This document shows positions 1-11,306 of a DNA stretch of 64,000 nt, in pieces (within the stretch, counting starts at the first letter, position 1; each line of letters begins with the position of its first letter). Below the pieces are notes generated by a model that had not been told where the DNA came from, made no database searches, and saw nothing but the letters and a program-made list of their open reading frames with translations. This stretch comes from Oscarella lobularis. Taxonomy: Eukaryota; Porifera; Homoscleromorpha; Homosclerophorida; Oscarellidae. Both the position numbers and the translations under genes were made by a program. The DNA is taken from contig NC_089189.1 of the NCBI RefSeq assembly GCF_947507565.1, forward strand, positions 1,302,001 to 1,366,000, in the 5' to 3' direction.

Positions 1-2003
1 CCGTCAAATGGATTTCCAGCCAGAGCTCCCCTGCATCATCGGCGGACTTCTTCAGCACAAAACTGCGCGTTAAGAACTTCGATGAATGTCTCTTCGCCTG
101 CACGAGCTCTTCCTTCTCAATGGAGATCGCGGCGGGAGAAACGAGTTCCCAGCCGTCGCTGACCTTTGCAACGTCAAGTGTAAATCTACCTCGCTTTGGA
201 AAATAGATAGTCGCGTTGCCATTGAGAAGCACGGGCATGCCTCTGTGGCATCTTTCGACGAAGTCGACGTGACTCGGTCGAGAAGAGGTGAAGAAAATAT
301 CGATCGCAGCTGTTGCTTGGGATCGAAGCGCTTCTCCTTTGGCCCACCTACCGTAGGCGAGCGTGCGATAGCAGTGCCCCACGCAGCCAAGGAGGCAGGC
401 GAAGAACTTGCAAAAATGATTTGTATTGACATCGAGAGAGGATCGATGAAGTACGGCCGTCATATCGCCGTAGACACTAGACGTAGAGACTTCCACGGGC
501 GAGGGAATAAACGAGCCCGCACGTCGCTCTTCGTATAAAAGAAAAGCATTTACCTCTTCAGACAGTAACACGTGTTCCATGTCGAAACGCAGTTCGACTT
601 CTTTTGCAAAGTGCTCGCCGCAAGGATGTAGGACGACGAGGTCGGTTATGTGACTCTCATCGACACCTTCCGATGCCTCTGGTTGATACTCATACCAAGT
701 GAAACTAATCCGTACGGCTTTGCCCACGACTGCATCCGGAGGAACAGTCAAGGAAAATGAGTCGCACTTGAGTTTGCTTCCCGATGCACCTACCGTGTCT
801 TCTAGCGTTCGCCTTTTTACAAACTTCAACAACATTCCTCTATATCGAAGAAAGAGGCTAGCATCAGGATCTTTACATTGACTCAAGGAAGCCTATGTAG
901 AAAAAAATTATCACCCCCAAGAAATCAACACGATTGAAGCAGGACCTTTGCGTCAGGTGCTGGGGCTACTGCTTTTCTTGGGCTCGGAGGAAAATCATAA
1001 AAGGCTGTTTCAAACGCAGCTGAATCCAAAATAGCTCCAACGTTTACTGGTAACTGTCCTCTGTCAGACGTCACGTGGAGAAACACGGTAAAGCAATCAC
1101 CACCACCCATCTGATTTAGAAGTTGCGTGATCAACTTTCGACGTCCGTACGCTTGGCATGTAGCATACTCTTCAGAGATTTCCTTTTTCTCTAATTCCTC
1201 AACAAATCTCAGAAGTGAGATATACCTTTTGTACTCCTTAGCGCTAATTAGTCCAACTTCACGTAATGCAATGAATGTCAGCTTCGATAACTTCCATGAG
1301 GCCACCAGTTGTGAAAGAAATGGCTCGCGAATTAGCCATCGGGCATGATCCACTGGCTCGCTTCTAGTGAAAAGAAAATTAATGAATTTTCTCCCCAAAA
1401 TAAGCGTAAATACCTCTCGTCTTTCTCGAGCTTCTCTAGCATATTAATGACAATAGATAGATTGGGTTCTCGGCCTTCAACATTTAGAAACCGGTTCAGC
1501 AATCGCGGTACCTTCCGTGGAAGAATGTTGATGAGCAGCTTTCGACACCGTTCGTAATGGGAAAGAGCGTGAAGCAATTCGTACTCTTGCTCGCTGAGAA
1601 GCTGGCAGGCACGAAGACGACCCACATGAGGACGCCAAACTTCGACTACGTCCGATAGAAGCGATTCAACAAAAGACTCCCATCGAGGATGGATCGGTTC
1701 TTCGCGATCGGCGCGTGCTTCACTCGTTCGATCAGTGGAACTTTCGAGAATTCCAAAGGGAACCTTTCGCTTTTCTGTTCTTTGGAGAACTCTGTGAAAT
1801 CTTTCGTACGTTCCTACTCCTTTCCACGGCAGAATTTTGAGTAGGAGTGATGCGCATTGCTCGCGTCGAGGAAGATGCAGCAGCAAATCGCGCTCGCCGT
1901 TGTCGACAAGATGCGCAGCATAAAGTTCGTCAATGTTAGGAGCCCAAACGTCGACTAGTGTCGAAAGACGAGGCAGAACGTCGGTTTTCCACTGGGCATC
2001 CAT
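1..2003 (-). CDS. CARD-repeat / ZU5-UPA (death-domain) protein, copy A; frameshifted, 3' end off window
   Basis: Paralogue of the intact gene at 8070-10794. Exon 1 is 946-2003, with its ATG at 2001-2003 (product begins MDAQWKTDVL). Exon 2 runs from 892 off the left edge. The 53-nt intron 893-945 has AAG/GTCCTG and ACATAG/GCTTCC boundaries, which copy B shares. Exon 1 encodes helical CARD-like units; each of the first two carries the signature LLxxILPxK. Copy A has three units where copy B has four. Exon 2 encodes a ZU5 beta-sandwich (SLTVPPDAV, ITDLVxLHPCG) followed by a UPA-like region. Around 1385-1395 the reading frame changes by one base relative to copy B, so the protein would stop after about 223 residues, while the rest of the frame stays homologous. 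ZU5-UPA-DD proteins such as PIDD and UNC5 relatives act in cytosolic death or inflammatory signalling; that role is inferred here. The break may be real pseudogenisation or an assembly error. Confidence 0.75.
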
Positions 2004-2504
2004 TTTGCATTCGGGACTTCAAAGGGTGGAGTGGCCCTGCTATTCGCCCGAGAGTCGGCCGAATAGTGAGCACGCTATTCGCCCGAGATAAATGCATTAT
2101 CACTCTTTTGAGTGTAGATAGCTTGCGAGCAAGCTAGTGCATGTATGAAGTGGAACCATGCAAGAACGTGAAAACGGGAACACACTACAAGTTGTAGAGT
2201 ATACACCCTACAACAGAGAGTTTTTTGTGAAGCCATGGCTTAGTCAGTCGGTTAATTGACGCAAGCCTATACTGTTTGCATGACTGCACGTGCAAGAATG
2301 CGTGCGAACCATATAGAAACAGCATAGAAACAGCCAAACGTTAATTCAGTCTAAGCATCTAATGCAGCACATAGAGAGAGAAGAATTAATGCTAAAATCA
2401 CAGTACGAGATTGCAAAGTTTCCTTCCCAAAACTTTCAACCTTTCAAGTCAGTGCTGGCAAGAATATTTTAGCTAAAGATCTCCATAATCATTTCGGCAA
2501 TTTC
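2004..2504. other. Intergenic spacer between copy A start and kinase 3' end
   Basis: No gene is seen. The first 20 or so bases upstream of copy A match the region upstream of copy B (ATTTTGCATTCGGGACTTC on the plus strand), after which the similarity stops. The 13-mer CTATTCGCCCGAG occurs twice within 2038-2090, and a reverse-complement GCCGAATAG lies between the copies, so a small hairpin is possible. The rest is AT-rich and unremarkable. Confidence 0.5.
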
Positions 2505-5500
2505 TTACCATATCGACAGACTGATTCTTTCCAGCTTTGGAACGATATTTTCAAAAGTGGGTCGATGAACCGGATTCCCATTCCAGCATGATTTGGCCAG
2601 TTTTTTCAAATCTTCCATGCACACATCGGGAAATTCTGGTCGTGCATCCATTCGGACTATTTGATCCAGAATATCGGCCATCATCAGTCGTTGCGCAATT
2701 TTTTCGAAGTACGGATGCTTCGCTGTCATAATTTCCCACAATGTAATTCCGTAGCTGTAAACGTCAACAGAGACATCGTACATCTCACCGCGAAGGATTT
2801 CAGGAGCCCTAAATAGTGATGTACCCACGGCGCGTGAGCCTCGAAAACTTGTACCACTTTCATCACTTTCATCGCTACTAGTAATCTTCGGTGCTATTTT
2901 GGTGCAGCCCAAATCGGCGACTTTGACGGCTCCTTTGTCGTTGATGAGAAGGTTATCGCACTTGAGATCGCGATGCATACGATTAATGCGATGAAGATGA
3001 CGCATTCCTTTAGCCGCCTGCAGAGCATATTTGACTTGTAGCGCATATTCCATTGGCTGATCGGAGTAATTGCTGTCTAGCTCGTTTCGCACTGATCCTC
3101 GTTCCATGTACTCCAAAACAATAAACGGTTTGTCGTCGACAGTCTTTCCAGCTCCGATAAAGCGAACGATATTGGCGTGAAAAATTGATCTGAGAAGGTC
3201 GCTTTCGTCTTTGAAATCTTGTAATTGTTGGTCAGTGCAATCATCTGCTTTTATCTTAAGGATTTTGATAGCCACAATTTGATCACGGTATTGAGCAGTC
3301 CACACGTCGCCGAACGAGCCTTGTCCAATCACACGCTTAAATTCAACTTCTTCTTCGTCGACCGACCAAATGTTAGACAACTGGGCTACCTCTTTCTCGG
3401 CCATCTCCAGTTCGAATCTTGTGTACTCGGCCACTCTTCGGTGCCTTTTCACTTGTTTTAGGCAATAACAAAATGCCCCGACGAGTAGAAGTCCGACTAA
3501 AATTCCAACACCGATGAGGTACGTGGTCGGTGTTTCGCACGCTTTCCCAGTAAACCCGGCTTTGCAAATACAGGCGGTTGTGTAGCCAGTTTGAATGATG
3601 CACGTTCCATGAACGCACGTACTGGGCGCACAGGTGCAGTTCTTTATTGAATTTGACCCCATTGCCTTGGTTACAAAACCGCTCGGACAATCGGTACAGT
3701 TCGTGGCTCCGTATCTGTCGCTGTATTTCCCCTTTGGGCATAGGCGACACTGATAGAGACTGTAGCTAGGACTGTTATCCCCAGGCTTGCACTGCGTTAA
3801 CTTGAGACTTTCCATGCCTACGATTATAAGCCTAGCAGGAGGATTCTTATCCAATACTGTTCTGATACTATATATTGTACTTCCACGCCCGAGTAGCAGA
3901 TATTTATGTGAAAATGAAAGCGGCTTTTTAGATTTAGTTATCCATTTCGTTTTGCTCAGGTCTGCCACATAAAAGTCCGATTTGTCATCTGTGAAAGCAA
4001 AACGGCCATCCGCCTGGTTTGATTGCCATTGACAGGATTGTCTTGGCTGCATTGCTGCTGTTTGCCAGGTCAGATCGTCGGTGCCGGGCGTACTGTAATA
4101 CGTATTCCAATCACAAGAAGAATTTTCATTGGTGGAAAGAAACCGGTACAACGAGTCATTTGAAGCTACGTATCCCCACGTTGTTGATTCGTTCGACGTT
4201 CCGGTGAGTCCAAAGTAGACGTACAAAGTATTATTCCAAATTGCGCTCGACCACTGCTGTAGTCGATTTGTAGGCTGCTGCATCTGCTGGTGTCCATTAC
4301 AACAAAGCCTTTCCCACTTCGCTTTCATGACATGGAAGTCGATCGTTATTATCCATAGCGAACTTGTTTTGTTATCTATTCCACCAAATAAAAGCAGCAT
4401 TGAGTTCATTGTTGCAAATGACGTTAATTTCTTTGGTGACGTTCCATCAGATTCAATGTTATACCATTTTCGTAAATTAACAGTGTAGATCCAAAAGATC
4501 GTCTTTTCCATGTGGATTAAATCCGAGACAACTTCCAAAGAAAGCCACGTCCTTGTTTTTTTGTTGCTGAATAGGCGGCTTCAAACCGTGCTCCGGTATA
4601 GCAGTAATCAAATACAAATGACAGTTCACCGACCACTAGAGTGTAGTCGCATATTCTGGGCTTTTTAATCAGCCCAGGATTTATTCCTGGCATCTGATCG
4701 GGATCGTACAATGTCCACATAAGAGAATCTAGTTCAAATCGCCACATTTCCACCTTTTGTTGACTCTCCTGCATTAGATACCAAACAGTGTCTGTAATGC
4801 CGATTATTTTGCTGTCCCACTGCAGTCGAGGATACCTCTCGACAAAGGCAATTTTTCTAAATAACAGTGTTGAATCTGAGCAGTTTGATTCTAATGCTTC
4901 AAGCAAGTTGTTTATCTCCAATTCCCATAGTGCTATCCCATGATCAGTTTGCGATTTAGACGATAAAAGGAGCAATGTTTTTCTCAATGTCATCATTTTC
5001 GCAACAAAAGTAGTTGTTTGCATATTGCCGTAAATTTCTACGTTAATGAACTGAAATCGATTTTGCTCCACATTGTAAACTCCCATCAATGAGGCGCTTA
5101 CAAGGAAAATAAAAAGGCGATGCTGTCTCACATATACGTTCCCTATTGTATCAAATTTTTCAGCACTTCCAAGCATGGAAATCGTTTCATTGTTAGAAAA
5201 AACAATGTTAATCAGCATTGAAGACCAACGCTCTGTTTTAAGGTCAAAAATCCACGCTCTTTGATTGTCATCTATGTGTGTATTGTTCACCGAGAATGGA
5301 GTGAGACGATTTAATTTGTACTCCTTCAATGGTCTCAGATTTGTTTTCAACTCGACCCAGCGATACTTCGCACTTGCTTCGTTTCTATCGTCGACGCATT
5401 GAAGCTCCCACATATCGTGCAGAAGGCTCTTGTAGGCGTCTTTCCCGCCAAATACGATTACAGATTCTTTGCACTGGCATGAGCTTTCGGTTCGGTAATG

Positions 5501-6045
5501 CGAGATTGCTTCGTGGCCAAAGCGAGCCCGCGGGACTTCGGTCGTGATTGTCAGAGCAGTCCACTTTTCGCTGGCACCGCTAAACAGCCACGTTTCGTTT
5601 GACGCTTCCACCCCGTTGTAAGCGCTGCGAGTCCCAGCAAACGCAATAACTCGAGTACCGCAAAGGCTCGTGATCGAGTTCGCTACTAACTTACTAAAGT
5701 GCTTTATAGTAACTTCATCGTCTCCTATACCGCTCGTAGAAAGTCTCGTCCATGAAGCGGTTCTTGGCGAGAAAATCCACGTAAGCCGTCAAAATCGACG
5801 AACAGAACTCGATTTTTGGTTTGGGATGACATCGGGCTTCGTTGATAAGTTGAAGCGCGACGAACAAGGCCAAGTGGGTCTTGTTCTATGTCGTAAACTA
5901 CTCTGGTTTGCGGCCAGTTTTCGTTCCACAGAGACGCTTCGCTGAAAATCGTCTGCCAATTGTCGTTAGGAGCTTCTCCGCAGATTTCTTCAGCGCAAAA
6001 GATTGCAATAAGGCAGAGCACAATCAATGGAGTGGAAGAGTGCAT
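2505..6045 (-). CDS. Receptor protein kinase: kelch-type ectodomain, Cys-rich/EGF, TM, TKL-like kinase
   Basis: The start at 6043-6045 gives a clear signal peptide (MHSSTPLIVLCLIAIFCAEE). The ectodomain has kelch-like blades with repeated SWTxL / VIVFGG / WxF signatures. It is followed by a GCC2/GCC3-like Cys-rich stretch and one EGF (CICKAGFTGKACE), then a TM helix near 3460-3530. The cytoplasmic kinase spans about 2530-3345 and has the glycine loop GQGSFG, VAIK lysine, HRDLKCDN catalytic loop and APE. The HRDLKxxN loop is Ser/Thr (TKL) type, not the HRDLAARN of receptor tyrosine kinases. The metal-binding DFG reads DLG. Catalytic K, D and D are present, so activity is likely. Coding lies in three blocks (about 5790-6045, about 4620-5790, 2505-4566). 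A 56-nt intron at 4567-4622 joins the last two in frame. The junction near 5770-5830 is unresolved. The stop overlaps a donor-like GGTAAGAA, so a further 3' exon is possible. Confidence 0.8.
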
Positions 6046-6078
6046 TGAGGCGTCGGTGCATGCGCGCAATACGCCCAT

Positions 6079-7149
6079 GGCCCAAACTCCGAAACTGTAC
6101 AGTCAGTTGAAATTTTCTGTGCCATACCTCGTTTTATTCAACTATTGCGAATGTTACAGAATGATTAAAATTTATCGAAAACGCTCTTTGAACGCGGTTT
6201 CTTTTAGGGCGTTTCTCTGTACATACCGGTAGATATCCAAAGCCGCGCCTCCATCAGATGACCACCGTAGTCGAGGAGATCGATCAATGTAAAATGCATG
6301 GCAGACGACGCCCTAATGAGAGCGGGATCCGACAGGTAAACGTTAGTAGTCTACGCACTCGACACAGATGCTGGCAGGCTAATCACTAAGACTCTAAGAC
6401 TCCCATCGAGGATCGAATCGTTTCTTCGGCGCGTATTGGAGCCGACCACCAGAGTTGTACGGGTGGAGCCCGTATAACGGCGGAGGGAGGCTCTCTCAAA
6501 CGTGATCTTAGGGCCGGAAGTGTCTGTATGTCTGTCTGTATGTATGTATGTCTGTTCGTCACGCTCGGTATTGTGACGTAACTTAAAAACCCGTTTTTTC
6601 GTACAGCGCATGCGCGACATGGGGCCCAAAACGGTGACCCGAAAAAGGCGATTTACGGCGCGGATAAAGCATTTTTTCTTTCATAAACGGACAAAATGCT
6701 TAGAAACTCCTGTTTCAAATTGATCTGTGCTATTTTCCGTTTCATAAATGCACTGAGAAACCGAAATGAGAGTTTTGATTGACACGCTCTGACGTCACAA
6801 TCAAAAGTATCCACTCATGTACAGTTTGTACGTGGGTATGTATTCGTGTACGGGTAACAGGAAATATGACCCGTACACACTCCCGTACACATGCATATGT
6901 CTTCAAATTCTTAGCAAATTATAAAATGCAATACAGTACGTCAGAAAAGCGTGTTATTAGCAATTATGTAGGTATGCACAGTATGTACGTAGGACTAAGC
7001 TTTAGGGGCTAAGGGCAGGGATTACTACAGTACGTGAATATGTGGCAACATAAAAAATTTTGACGTCACGCTATGCAATGCACTCGCGTACTGTAAGCGG
7101 TGGGAGGCTCTGCATGATGGCAACACGGTGAACACCGGGCCATCATTCT
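6079..7149. other. Intergenic region upstream of the kinase gene
   Basis: No intact gene is seen. At 6399-6433 a short stretch (gactcccatcgaggatcg...) matches 1676-1714 inside exon 1 of CARD copy A, so a scrap of that gene family seems to have landed here. A TGTATGTC-type simple repeat follows at 6521-6555. The remaining sequence is AT-rich with several GTACG-containing motifs and nothing recognisable. Confidence 0.5.
6521..6555. repeat. Simple repeat (TGTC/TGTA)n
   Basis: About 35 bp of alternating TGTC and TGTA tetranucleotides, non-coding. No further structure is seen. Confidence 0.85.
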
Positions 7150-7345
7150 CTAGTTTGAGTGAAACGCCGCATTGCTCGCGTCGAGGAAGATTCGACAGAA
7201 AATCGCGTTCGCCGTTATCCAAGAGATGCGCAGAGTAAAGTTCGTCAATATTGGAAGCCCAAGAGTCGACTAATGTCGAAAGAACGTCGCTTTTCCACTG
7301 GGGATCTACAGTATTTTGCATTCGGGACTTCAAATATCCCGGCAC
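7150..7345 (-). pseudogene. Truncated 5' fragment of the CARD-ZU5-DD gene family
   Basis: The minus strand encodes a first-CARD fragment related to copies A and B (VDPQWKSDVL, ALVDSWA-like, NIDELYSAHLLDNGERD, LPRREQC). It begins near 7310 and breaks off near 7150 in the middle of the first CARD. Relative to both copies the segment following the start is several residues shorter, and no downstream CARD, ZU5 or death-domain sequence follows before copy B begins. The flanking DNA on its upstream side also matches copy B's upstream DNA, so this is one end of a segmental duplicate of about 650 bp. Confidence 0.85.
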
Positions 7346-7713
7346 GGTTTACAGTTTCACTAACTCAGTTTCTTTCGTTTACTGCTCTTCTGCTCGACAG
7401 GAAAAGGAGCAGAAAGCTCGATCGATTCGCCGTACCTGAAGTCGTCACAGAAATATACTTTTTGAGCCAGATCGATTTGCTTCCTAGGCTCGCTCAACCG
7501 CAGCACCTCTAGTAGTCTTTTCTTTTTCTCAAAATGAAGTTACGAAGAAGGCAGGGACAACAACATTTGCCCATAGTCTAAGTTTAGGCTTGATGCCATT
7601 CCTGCAATAATCAAGCTTGACTTAGATCAAGCCGTTTGAGCAGGTGACTTCCGGGCCTTGTCTTGCAGAGAAAGATTCCCAAGCCATTTGTTGAGATCCG
7701 CTGCAAACAAGCA
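7346..7713. promoter_or_regulatory. Duplicate of the divergent CARD-gene / mGluR-gene promoter
   Basis: This spacer is a diverged copy of 10795-11306, the head-to-head intergenic region between CARD copy B and the mGluR-like gene. Shared landmarks include the AAAATGAAGTTACGAAGA block, CAAGCTTGACTTAGATCAAG, and the CAGGTGACTTCCGGGCCTT block just before the receptor start. It is shorter than the parent because roughly 100-150 bp corresponding to 11060-11200 are missing. Whether it still drives transcription is unknown. Confidence 0.75.
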
Positions 7714-7806
7714 ATTCCTCTGAAACTCATCTTCTTGCTCGCGCTCTGTGCCAGCTTAGCAGACCAGAGACACTATTTCGTGCCATCGTCTACTAGATCA
7801 AACTGA
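7714..7806 (+). pseudogene. Truncated 5' fragment of the mGluR-like receptor gene (start codon lost)
   Basis: This stretch is nearly identical to 11307-11395, the signal-peptide region of the mGluR-like gene (CTGAAACTCxTCTTCTTG, then TGTGCCAGCTTAGCAGACCA). The ATG of the parent is ATT here (7714-7716). An AG insertion after CGTCTACT shifts the frame, and similarity ends near 7806. It is a dead fragment that marks the right end of the segmental duplication. Confidence 0.85.
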
Positions 7807-8069
7807 TCCACGGAACCGCGAAACAAGCTTTGTAAGTGTATCTAGTACAGTACCTATGTGACTACTGTACTCGTGCCGTTCCATTCCTGCGTACATGTCA
7901 ATACGAATATGAACGCACTATAAATCTATAAATGGTGCTCAGCCAGTTACCACATTGCCAGTAAAAGTAAGACTACATAGTTATACGCTTTAGTTGACAT
8001 TACTAAAAAACTGAGCTAGTGTGTATATGACAAAAAACTATTGGATTCCATCAAATCTTCAACAAAAAT
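7807..8069. other. AT-rich spacer downstream of CARD copy B
   Basis: No gene is seen. It may hold the 3' UTR or a short terminal exon of the gene on its right, since that gene's last visible coding base is followed by a perfect donor (G/GTAAGTAG on the minus strand). Confidence 0.4.
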
Positions 8070-10794
8070 CTACTTACCAAATACCGTTTCTGCCGACTCC
8101 TTTAGATTCTCTTCTTCGAGAGCCTTGCGAAGAACTTCGATTGATGCAGCTTTGCCTTGACTTTCCTTCCATTTGCTAAGCATCTGATATGATTGCCATT
8201 GCACGTCTCCTTTCTCCGAAATCTCCGCAATTTCGGGGTCTGAGATGAGGTGCAAAGCGACGTGTTTCCATCTACCAACAATTAGCTTTGACAGAGCGCG
8301 GAGTTGGCCGCGTGTAACTCGGTTTTGGTCAGGCTCTAAAACAATCAGTACAGAGCAACTGAGAAAAAACGGTACTTCCACTGACCCTCGGCAACTGAAG
8401 ACACCGGCGAACGAACGATCTAAGAAACAAACCACATTTACAAGACTCATGTTGCTCCGTGCTTACATGATGTGTAGGGTATTCACTCAATGAGAGGGTA
8501 TACCGGTACTTCGTTCTTTTTACCTCGTTTGTAAAATGGATTGTTAGCAAGAACTTATCTGTAGCCCCCTTAGCTTTCTCTAATCTAAAAGAACGCTTCC
8601 AAAACATTTCCTTATGCCTCTCTGCCTGCTTGAGATCTTGGTTCTCAATAGAGACATTCTTAGGAGAAATTTTCCAGCCGTCGCTGATCTCCTCAACGTC
8701 AAGTGTATTTACGCCTGCCTTTGAAAAATAGACAGTCACATTTGCATTTTCAAGCAAGGGCATGCCACTGTTGTTCCTTTCGACATAGTCAATGTGGCTC
8801 TGCTGGGAGGATGTGAAGAAAAGATCGATTGTCGCCGGTGATTGCAGCGCCCCTTTGGCCCACCTGCCATAGGCCAAGGCGCGATAGCAGTGCCCCACAC
8901 AACCGAAAATGCAAAATAACTTACAAAAATGTTTTGTCATAATATCAAGAGAGGTTTGACGAAGCACGGCTTTCATTTCGCCGTAAACTCGGGATTTGCA
9001 CTCCCCCACAGCAGAGGAGACAAAAAAATTCTTATCTCGCTCTTCATACAAAAGGAAAGCGTTTAGCTCTTCAGGAAGCAACGGATGCTCCATATTGAAA
9101 CTGACGTCGACTTCTTTTGCAAAGGGCTGGCCGCACGGATGTAGGGCTACGAGGTCAGTTATGTGATTTTCGCCGATACCTTCCGATTCCTCTCGCTGAT
9201 ACTCGTACAAGGTGAATCCAATTCGTATTGCATTGCCCAAGACTGCATCTGGAGGAACAGTCAAGGAAAATGACTTCCAGTTGAGATTTCCTCCGGCTGC
9301 ATCGATATTCTTTTCTACCGTTTGCGTTTTCGTGAACTTTAGTTTCATTCCTCTAAATTCAAGAACGAAGCTAGAAGCAGATTCTTCAAATTGACTCAAG
9401 GAAGCCTACGTAGCCAAAATTATTACATGCGTACTAGAACCGCGTATCAGGACCTTCGCAGCAGGTGCTGGAGTTGTTGCCTTGCTTGCCGAAGGAACAT
9501 AAAAGGCTGTTTCAGTCGCAACAGAGTCCAATATAGCTTGGACCTTTACCGGTAATATTCCTCTGACGGTCTGTCTCATGAGAACCTGGTGAAAGGAATC
9601 ACCACTCATGTTAAGTAGAAATTCAGTAAGCAACTTTCGACGTCCGTATTCTTGACTTTCGGCTAGAAGATAATCTTCGGAGAACACCGCCTTTGTCTCT
9701 AATTCTTCAACATAGCTCAGAAGAGAGACAAACCTATCATACTCTTTAGTACTAATTAGTCCGCTTTCATGAAGTGAATCAAATGTTGGCTTAGACAACT
9801 TCCACGAGGCCAACAGTTGTGAAAGGAACTGCTCAGGGATAAGCCATTGAGGATCCACTGGTTTACCTCTGGTTAAGAGAAGATTATACTGAATTTTCTT
9901 CCAAAGTCTATAAAAATACCTCTGTTTTTCTCCTAGCTCTTCAAGCATCTTGACAACATCATCAGCGAAGATTCGTCCTTCCATTTCTAAAAATGTGTTT
10001 AGCGCTCTTGGCAACTTCCGCGGAAGAATGTCATTAAGCAGCTTCTGGCATTGTTCATTGACTGGAAGAGCGCGCAGCAGATTGTTCTCTTCTTCACCGA
10101 GAAGATGACAGGCGCGAAGACGATCCAAATCGAGATCCCAAAGTCGAACTAAATCATCAAAGTGCCAACCAACGATCAACTCCCATCGATGATCAAGGAA
10201 CTCTCGCTGAAGATCAACCAGCCCTTCTACGCGCTCCTCAAGCTTCTTAAGCATACTTACAATATCATGTGCATTTATTCGTCCTTCCATTTTTAGAAAT
10301 GCGTTTAGTTCTGTCGGTACCTTCTGCGGAAGAATATCAACGAGCAGCTTGTGGCATCGTGCATCGGGTGAAAGAGTGCGCAGCAATTTGAGTTCTTCTT
10401 CGTCGAGAATACGAAGGACGTAAAGATGATCCAAATGAAGATCCCAAAGTCGAACTAACTGTGGCAAATGCCAATTAACAAGAGACCTCCATCGATGATC
10501 AATCGGCTCTTCTGCACGCTTTTTCGCGGAACCTTCGCGAACTCCAAAAGGAAACTTTCGCTTTTCTTTTCTTGGGAGAACTCTGTAAAACCTTTCGTAC
10601 GTTCCTACTCCCTTCCACGGCAGAATTTTGAGTAGGAGTGATACGCATTGCTCGCGTCGAGGAAGATCCAGCAGCAAATCGCGTTCGCTGCTGTCGACAA
10701 GATGCGCAGCGTAAATTTCTTCAATATCGGGAGCCCAAGAGTCGACTAATGCCGAAAGACGAGGCAGAACAACGGTTTTCCATTGGGGATCCAT
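8070..10794 (-). CDS. Four-CARD, ZU5-UPA, death-domain protein (copy B, intact)
   Basis: Exon 1 (9454-10794, 447 codons, starting MDPQWKTVVL) encodes four CARD-like helical units of about 100 residues. LLLKILPWK, LLVDILPQK and LLNDILPRK mark units 1-3, and unit 4 is more diverged. A 48-nt intron (9406-9453) leads in phase 0 to exon 2. Exon 2 encodes ZU5 (SFSLTVPPDAVLG; ITDLVALHPCG) and a UPA-like domain. A short intron near 8395-8475 precedes the death domain (about 8075-8335; TRGQLRALSKLIVGRWKHVA). The ZU5 strand that carries HFS in autoproteolytic PIDD reads HFC here. The protein probably acts as a cytosolic adaptor for death or innate signalling through homotypic CARD and DD contacts; this is family inference. 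It is head-to-head with the receptor gene at 11307. The terminal codons overlap a strong donor, so the 3' end is provisional. Confidence 0.82.
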
Positions 10795-11306
10795 TTTGCA
10801 TTCGGGACTTCGAATATCCCGGCACTGTTTCAGTTTCACTATTCAGCTTCTTTCGTTTACTGCTCTTCTGCTCGGGTCCGTGGACAGGGAAAGGACTAAC
10901 GAAGAGCAGAAAGACTCAATCGATTCGCCGTGCCTGAAGTCGTCACAGAAATATACTTTTTGAGCCAGCACATTGATTGGTCACACCGCAGCACCTCTAG
11001 TAGTCTTTGCTTTCTCTCAAAATGAAGTTACGAAGATCATAGAACAACATTTGCTAATAGTAGTTTAGCTTGAGGCCATTCCTGCTATGAGTACAATAGG
11101 CCTAATCATCTCAGAAGAAATTCATCCCCAAAATTCCGTTGCAAACCTAAGAAGTTTCCCAAGTAGACTCTAGTTCTAATATAGACAAACGACTTTGTAA
11201 TAATCAAGCTTGACTTAGATCAAGCCGTTTGAGCAGGTGACTTCCGGGCCTTATCTTGCAGAGAAAAATTCACAAGCCATTTGTTGAGATCCGCTGCAAA
11301 CAAACA
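10795..11306. promoter_or_regulatory. Divergent intergenic region between CARD copy B and the mGluR-like receptor
   Basis: This 512-bp spacer separates two genes transcribed away from each other, so it should contain both promoters. No canonical TATA box could be placed with confidence. It contains the near-palindrome AAGCTTGACTTAGATCAAGC at about 11207-11226. The same element is kept in the duplicate spacer at 7346-7713. Confidence 0.55.
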
